DNA of 10,470 bases from an uncultured Alphaproteobacteria bacterium (GTDB lineage Bacteria; Pseudomonadota; Alphaproteobacteria; UBA7887), in contig CAJWOI010000067.1 in NCBI GenBank assembly GCA_913044255.1, forward strand, positions 1 through 10,470. The letters run 5' to 3'. The notes under the pieces are model-generated. The model worked only from the letters and a program-made list of their open reading frames with translations. It was not told where the DNA came from and made no database searches. Below, piece after piece: positions 6,246-10,470 of the stretch. The translations under genes and the position numbers were made by a program. Numbering within the stretch: the stretch's first letter is position 1; every line of letters starts with the position of its first letter.

Positions 6246-7295
6246 ATGAATGTGCCCCACATTGCCCGCATTGGCGCAGGCATTCTCCTGTCGATCGTAC
6301 TGGCGGCAGGTACTGTCGACGCGCAGGACCGAGTCAAGATGAACTTGGCGTCATCCTATCCGAGTACGTTAGGCGTAATCGGCGAGAATATTCAGCGTCT
6401 AATCGAGAACATAACAATTCTCTCCGACGGAAATTTTCAGATCCGGTTCTTCGAACCCAACGCACTGGTGCCGGCCCTCGAAGTATTCGACTCTGTCGCC
6501 CTGGGGGCGGTAGACATGTCCTACACGACTACCGGGTTTCACGCGGGGAAATTCCCTGGGTTGGTCTTCTTCTCGTCGGTGCCGTTTGGCCCCTCCGTGA
6601 GTGAGTATCTCGGTTGGATTCATTTTGGTGGGGGAAAGCAGATCTATGATCGGGAATACAACAAACTCGGCGTTCAGGGCTTCCAGTGTGGTGTTGTGGT
6701 GGCGGAGTCCTCAGGCTGGTTCCGCGAGGAGGTTGTCTCACTTGAGCAGTTGAAGGGTTTGAAGATGCGCTTCTTCGGTCTCGGAGCACGAGTAATGGAA
6801 CGGTTCGGGGTATCGACCCAATTATTGGCCGGCGGCGACATTTATCCAGCGCTGGAGTTGGGTGCTATTGACGCAGCTGAGTTCTCGTTTCCAACATTGG
6901 ACCGAAAGCTTGGTTTCTATCATATCGCCAAGCACAATTATTTCCCGGGTTGGCACCAGCAGGCCTCGTTCGTCGAGCTGATCATCAATCTTGAAAAGTT
7001 CCAGGCTCTGCCTAAGTCCTATCGAAAGATGCTCGAAGTGGCCTGCGGCGAGTCAAATATGTGGATGATGGCCAAGGGTGACGCAACACAAGGGCCTGCG
7101 ATCGCATTTCACAAGAGCGAAGGTGTCGAGATTCACAAGTGGACTGATGAACAGATCGCTGCGTTCCGCCAGGCTTGGGAAGAGGTGGCAGAGAAAGCCG
7201 CAGACGATAGTCCGTTGTTTGGCGAAGTGTATAGGAGTTACAAGGCGTTCCGTGAAGCGTATGCCGAGTGGCGCGATCTTGGCTATTTGAGATAG
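6246..7295 (+). CDS. TRAP transporter substrate-binding protein, keto-acid (TakP-like) type
   Basis: This 349-residue protein has a signal peptide (about residues 1-26: basic MNVPHIARIG, hydrophobic AGILLSIVLAAG, cleavage near VDAQ-D) and would act in the periplasm as the solute receptor of a TRAP transporter. The mature protein has the DctP fold: SSYPS at 36-40, the ligand-contact segment ESSGWFR (154-160), GLKMRFFGLGARVM (171-184) whose Arg175 is the family arginine that usually pairs with the ligand carboxylate, GGDIYPALELGAIDAAEFSFP (196-216), and LGFYHIAKHNYFPGWHQQ (222-239). The last two blocks resemble TakP and related receptors for 2-oxo acids and lactate more than C4-dicarboxylate receptors, from family knowledge. 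The ligand remains unproven. The start has AAAGGA at 6233-6238. No DctQ or DctM membrane gene lies beside it, so its permease must be encoded elsewhere or shared. The neighbours are metabolic enzymes, which suggests it imports their substrate. Confidence 0.9.
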   Translation: MNVPHIARIGAGILLSIVLAAGTVDAQDRVKMNLASSYPSTLGVIGENIQRLIENITILSDGNFQIRFFEPNALVPALEVFDSVALGAVDMSYTTTGFHAGKFPGLVFFSSVPFGPSVSEYLGWIHFGGGKQIYDREYNKLGVQGFQCGVVVAESSGWFREEVVSLEQLKGLKMRFFGLGARVMERFGVSTQLLAGGDIYPALELGAIDAAEFSFPTLDRKLGFYHIAKHNYFPGWHQQASFVELIINLEKFQALPKSYRKMLEVACGESNMWMMAKGDATQGPAIAFHKSEGVEIHKWTDEQIAAFRQAWEEVAEKAADDSPLFGEVYRSYKAFREAYAEWRDLGYLR

Positions 7296-7334
7296 CCGAA
7301 ATTTGTGGGCTGACATATTGGTCCAGTAAGCACC

Positions 7335-7382
7335 GTGAGCTCCTCAACCTCATGACCTGAAGGTCGGAGATTCAAACCCTTC
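7335..7382 (+). pseudogene. Decayed tRNA-fMet-like fragment (CAT anticodon)
   Basis: The DNA reads like the 3' two thirds of an initiator tRNA: GTGAGCTC (D-arm side), an anticodon loop CTCATGA (7349-7355) with CAT at 7351-7353, variable region AGGTC (7361-7365), and a T-loop TTCAAAC (7371-7377). Compared with the alphaproteobacterial tRNA-fMet as I remember it, about 32 of 39 bases from 7344 agree. It cannot be functional: the anticodon stem has two mismatches (TCAAC against CCTGA), the closing T-stem pair is A-C, and no 5' acceptor strand pairs with CCTGGGT (7383-7389). A remnant or an integration-site scar is the best reading. A chance match is unlikely but possible. Confidence 0.5.
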
Positions 7383-7579
7383 CCTGGGTGCGAGATACGC
7401 ACACCACAAGAATGCTACTTTAATTGCCATCTTCTTACGATGCCAAGCGATGAGGCCTTGCAAAAACTGCGAATTGATTGTGTCTTCGGATTTTGGAGAA
7501 AGAAGGAAGCCATCCTTTCGGCATGGGGACTTTCAGAAAAAATTGCGAGTGTTTATATAGTAGACTTGTTTTTACATGT

Positions 7580-7584
7580 GGAGG
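7580..7584 (+). promoter_or_regulatory. Ribosome binding site that decides the start of the molybdopterin enzyme
   Basis: GGAGG ends nine bases before the ATG at 7594. The frame also contains an ATG at 7576, but GGAGG lies downstream of that codon and cannot serve it, so the protein most likely begins MPDGQLQ. Confidence 0.7.
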
Positions 7585-7593
7585 ACCCGGACT

Positions 7594-9969
7594 ATGCCGG
7601 ACGGACAACTGCAGAATGCGACGCAACAAGCTGAGATACTGAAGCATGTCGTTTGCACCAGCTGTGATGGCTTTTGTCCGGTCGCCGTAAAGGTGGAGGG
7701 TGGACAGGCGGTCAAGGTGACAACGCGAGATCACCCCTTGTTCAAGGATGTCCTTTGCATGAAGGGTGCCTATGCGCCGAAGTCGTTCGCTCACCCGGGC
7801 CGGCTAATGTATCCCTTAAAACGAGCAGGTGCGCGCGGGGCCGGCGAGTGGCAGCAGGTCACTTGGGACGAAGCAATGGATGATATCGCCAAAAAGTTAC
7901 AGACGGTCGTTGATAAATATGGGCCCGAGGCTTTCGCAATGAGCCACAGCGGTGCGACCGGTATTTCGGATAGCGGGCTTGGGCGACGTTTCATGAATCA
8001 TCTTGGTTCCCCCAACTGGATCAGCGGCGTGGCTTATTGTATGGGCAATACGGCCGCCGTGAACCGGATGGTCTATGGATGGTACCCACGCACCGACATC
8101 CTCAACTCCAACTGCATCGTGCTCTTTGGCCATGACCCGCGACGTCACAGTTGGACGATGGAATACAAATCCATCCGAATGAGACAGGCGAAGGGCGCCA
8201 AGCTCATCGTTTTAGATCCACGCAGAAGCGAGAATGCCGAGGTAGCAGATATCTGGCTGCCTTTGCGCGCAGGTACTGATGCCGCGATGACATTCGGCTG
8301 GCTGAATGTCATCATCGAGGAAGAACTTTATGATAGAGAGTTTGTTCGGGATTGGACGGTCGGTTTCGAGGAATTTGTGGATCGCGCACGTCAATATCCA
8401 CTTAACCGAGTTTCGGAGATCACCGGCGTCGATGAAGAACTGATCCGTAAGGCGGCACGGATGTACGCCACGAGCGGGCCCGCCACAATTCCTTGGTCGC
8501 CGATTACGGATCAGCAGGTATCGAGCACCTCTGCTATTCGGCTGCAATGTATCCTGCGGGCGATTACCGGAAATCTTGATGTGAAGGGCGGAGACACGTT
8601 CGTCGGGTTTAGTCCCGCCGTCCGCTCGGATTCTGAAATCGAAATGCACCAAAGTCTTTCCGACGAACAAAAGGAAAAACAACTTGGGAGCCATGATTTT
8701 CCGGTTTTCACCTACCGTGGTATGGGGCCTCTTGGTGATGCGACCGAAAAAGTCTGGGGTACGCGTTGGGCCAATCTGATTGGCGGCTGCTATATGGCAA
8801 ATCCGATGGCCGTTTTCAAAGCAATGGAAGAGGGGGACCCTTATCCGGTCAAGGCATTCTTTGCTATGGCGAACAACACTTTGATGGCTTTCGCTAATAC
8901 GAAGAGAATTTACAAAGCTTTGATGAACCAGGACCTAATCGTGACATTTGAGCACGCCATGACGCCAACTGCGGAGATTGCTGACTACGTCTTGCCAGGA
9001 GATTCTTGGTTGGAACGACCAAGCATGCAGGGCGGTGTGAGTGACAAAGCGATGGATGCGCCAGGTGAGTGCAAGAATGTGGTAACTTTTTGGCATATGT
9101 TGGCCAAGAGAATGGGTTTTGGAGCAGCATTTCCCTGGGAGACGCAGGAGCAACTGCTGGACTATCGGTTGGAGCCAAGCGGCGCTTCTTGGGAAGAAGT
9201 TGTAGCCTCTGGTCGAACGCCGAATCTCCATCGAGGGCAGGCGCCTGTGGATGAAGAACGAAAATATCTGAAGACGGGTTTTGCCACACCATCTGGTAAG
9301 GTTGAGCTCTATTCCAAAGTCTTAGAGGATTTTGGTTTTGATCCCTTGCCCTATTATCGCGAGGCAGCAAAGCCAGATGCGCAGTTTCCACTTCGGTTAT
9401 TTATCGGCCTACCGGACGATGAATATTTCCGAACGGGCAACCGACATGTACCAGAATTGCGAAAGAGAGTTCCCGACCAAATGTTCTTCATGAGCCCGGG
9501 CGACGCTGGTGATCTTGGAATCCAAGATGGAGAATGGGTTCGTCTTGAAACCAAAGTCGGGGGCATTCTCGGCCGAGTCGTGGCGCGCTCGGGTATGCCG
9601 AAGGGTCTAGTCCGTGTCCCGCACGGGTGGTGGAAACCGGAATCCCGAAAGGGCTTGGAGAACATGTCCGGAATGTGGAATTTTTCGGATGCACAAATTA
9701 CTACGGACGACGATCCAAAGCTCATTGACCGCGAGCAGGGTATCCCACACTTGAAAGGTTGCCCTTGTTCGGTTTCTAAGCTTTCGATGGAAGAAGTAAA
9801 AAAACTAGAAACGGAATATGGGCCAACGAACGACCTACCTCGTGGCCCTGAAGGCAAGGTCCTGCGCTCCGACGCTAAGCCCAACGACTTTATGTTTGAT
9901 GACGTTACCAGCGGGGGCGTGGAATTCGAAGCGGTTGCGTTGTCTCTCTACGGACGTACTTCTATGTAG
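7594..9969 (+). CDS. Acetylene hydratase-like molybdopterin (W/Mo) 4Fe-4S enzyme of unknown substrate
   Basis: This 791-residue member of the DMSO reductase family resembles acetylene hydratase (AH) of Pelobacter acetylenicus from end to end (AH recalled from memory, 730 residues). The 4Fe-4S ligands are Cys21, Cys24, Cys28 and Cys55. Matching blocks include RRFMNHLGSPNW (131-142), CMGNTAAVNR (149-158), KLIVLDPRRSENAEVADIWLPL (203-224, quoted in part), QCILRAITG (318-326), MTPTAEIADYVLPGD (456-470) and TPSGKVELYS (565-574). Asp25 corresponds to catalytic Asp13 of AH, Cys149 to the tungsten ligand Cys141, and Trp187 to Trp179. The residues lining the acetylene pocket differ: Ile14 to Gly26, Ile113 to Ala121, Met140 to Tyr148, Ile142 to Met150, Arg606 to Pro607. 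It thus keeps the hydratase-type centre but probably accepts another substrate. There is no Tat or other signal peptide, so it is cytoplasmic. A C-terminal tail of about 60 residues (from about 730) has no counterpart in AH. No cofactor or electron-transfer subunits are adjacent. Whether it binds W or Mo is not visible. Confidence 0.88.
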   Translation: MPDGQLQNATQQAEILKHVVCTSCDGFCPVAVKVEGGQAVKVTTRDHPLFKDVLCMKGAYAPKSFAHPGRLMYPLKRAGARGAGEWQQVTWDEAMDDIAKKLQTVVDKYGPEAFAMSHSGATGISDSGLGRRFMNHLGSPNWISGVAYCMGNTAAVNRMVYGWYPRTDILNSNCIVLFGHDPRRHSWTMEYKSIRMRQAKGAKLIVLDPRRSENAEVADIWLPLRAGTDAAMTFGWLNVIIEEELYDREFVRDWTVGFEEFVDRARQYPLNRVSEITGVDEELIRKAARMYATSGPATIPWSPITDQQVSSTSAIRLQCILRAITGNLDVKGGDTFVGFSPAVRSDSEIEMHQSLSDEQKEKQLGSHDFPVFTYRGMGPLGDATEKVWGTRWANLIGGCYMANPMAVFKAMEEGDPYPVKAFFAMANNTLMAFANTKRIYKALMNQDLIVTFEHAMTPTAEIADYVLPGDSWLERPSMQGGVSDKAMDAPGECKNVVTFWHMLAKRMGFGAAFPWETQEQLLDYRLEPSGASWEEVVASGRTPNLHRGQAPVDEERKYLKTGFATPSGKVELYSKVLEDFGFDPLPYYREAAKPDAQFPLRLFIGLPDDEYFRTGNRHVPELRKRVPDQMFFMSPGDAGDLGIQDGEWVRLETKVGGILGRVVARSGMPKGLVRVPHGWWKPESRKGLENMSGMWNFSDAQITTDDDPKLIDREQGIPHLKGCPCSVSKLSMEEVKKLETEYGPTNDLPRGPEGKVLRSDAKPNDFMFDDVTSGGVEFEAVALSLYGRTSM

Positions 9970-10090
9970 TGGGGAGAGTCCGGTTCTAGTTTGGGAGATG
10001 TGGGTTTGCTTTGGAGTTTGATATGATTCCCTCATGCTTTTAAGCTGAACAAGGTTTTGAAATGGCCTGTTAGTGTCGATTCCCTCACCC

Positions 10091-10468
10091 TTATTTATGG
10101 GAATTGAGTCGACTATGCGCCCTGCCATCTAGACGAACCCGCGATCTATTATACAGTTGTAGTACCATTCGATGTATCATCGGAATGACTAAGCCGACTG
10201 TTAAGGCAAGTGCTGGAAGTGAAGCCATCTGGTAACGAGGAACATTAAGGCTGATTAGTGGGTAAAAAATGAAGGCAAAGAGACCAGGTGTTATTGCCAG
10301 TAGCACAATATAACGGCGCTGTCGGGCCGAGGTAACAAGGATGATCAGGGTGGCGAATGCCCCCAGGGGTGCAAACTGGTCGATCCACATTCCGCGATAG
10401 GCAAGAAGAGCCGTTGTCGCAAGATGCTTGAACGGCCGTCCTAATATTTTTTTGAGTATCTGATTTTT
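10091..10468 (-). CDS. C-terminal part of a polytopic membrane protein (5' end outside window), possibly glycosyltransferase-like
   Basis: On the minus strand the frame is open from the right edge of the window to the TAA at 10091-10093, giving 125 residues. An internal ATG at 10388-10390 is followed by 99 residues, but the frame continues upstream without a stop, so this is the tail of a larger gene. Three hydrophobic segments are visible: FAPLGAFATLIILVTSA, YIVLLAITPGLFAFIFYPLI and a third around MASLPALALTVGLVIPMI, followed by a basic tail rich in Arg. The segment with NVPRYQMASLPALAL recalls the last periplasmic loop and helix of dolichyl-phosphate-mannose-type (GT39/ArnT-like) glycosyltransferases, where an R-Y motif precedes a Pro-containing helix. 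This is only a resemblance. It converges with the molybdopterin enzyme gene, 121 bases away, and no clear terminator hairpin was found between them. Confidence 0.6.
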   Translation of the reverse strand, partial: KNQILKKILGRPFKHLATTALLAYRGMWIDQFAPLGAFATLIILVTSARQRRYIVLLAITPGLFAFIFYPLISLNVPRYQMASLPALALTVGLVIPMIHRMVLQLYNRSRVRLDGRAHSRLNSHK

Positions 10469-10470
10469 AA

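Noticed and set aside
7554..7559. TATATA as a -10 box for the molybdopterin enzyme gene
   Set aside because: The hexamer 17 bases upstream (TTTCAG) barely resembles a -35 element, and the region is AT-rich enough to give this by chance.
7440..7634. Small open frame (64 codons, +) in the gap before the molybdopterin enzyme
   Set aside because: It has no Shine-Dalgarno, no recognisable family, and runs into the start of the real gene in another frame, so it is best seen as non-coding.
10025..10087. Ten-base direct repeat GATTCCCTCA at 10025-10034 and 10078-10087
   Set aside because: Only two short copies with unrelated flanks; no transposase, symmetry or hairpin supports a function.

Overview
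The window looks like a chromosomal stretch of a heterotrophic proteobacterium, most likely an alphaproteobacterium. The reasons are a crotonyl-CoA carboxylase/reductase-family enzyme, a two-domain dimethylglycine/sarcosine dehydrogenase-like flavoenzyme, a TRAP solute receptor, an IclR regulator, and a tRNA-fMet-like fragment closest to the alphaproteobacterial form. This is inference from gene content; no phylogeny was run. Base composition is moderately GC-rich except for one short-chain dehydrogenase gene that is clearly AT-richer.

Layout. Bases 1-249 are the C-terminal end of an acyl-CoA dehydrogenase gene (+) entering from the left. An IclR-type regulator (+, 469-1281) follows and converges on a long FAD/GcvT flavoenzyme gene (-, 1305-3752). 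A 285-base AT-rich divergent control region (3753-4037) carries several inverted and direct repeats, including the perfect palindrome TGCGAAATTTCGCA. It separates the flavoenzyme from a CCR-family reductase (+, 4038-5297) and an SDR (+, 5317-6084), which are 19 bases apart and probably one operon. A TRAP periplasmic receptor (+, 6246-7295) comes next with no membrane subunits beside it. A 298-base gap then holds a decayed tRNA-fMet-like sequence and leads to a large molybdopterin/4Fe-4S enzyme (+, 7594-9969). At the right edge the C-terminus of a polytopic membrane protein (-, 10091-10468) enters.

The most notable gene is the molybdopterin enzyme. It aligns along nearly its whole length with the tungsten enzyme acetylene hydratase of Pelobacter acetylenicus (sequence recalled, not searched). 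It keeps the cluster cysteines, the Asp next to the cluster, the metal-ligand Cys and the active-site Trp, but the hydrophobic residues lining the acetylene pocket are replaced. It is therefore probably a cytoplasmic hydratase-like or redox enzyme acting on a different substrate. The CCR-family enzyme also has an altered active site: of the four CO2-pocket residues, the Glu is replaced by Gln.

Together the genes suggest uptake of a small organic (keto/hydroxy) acid by a TRAP system and its conversion by an unusual W/Mo enzyme, an SDR, a CCR-like enoyl-CoA reductase and an acyl-CoA dehydrogenase, possibly under IclR control. N-methyl amine oxidation by the flavoenzyme may be a second branch. 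The pathway is a hypothesis from gene proximity; the individual family assignments are much firmer.
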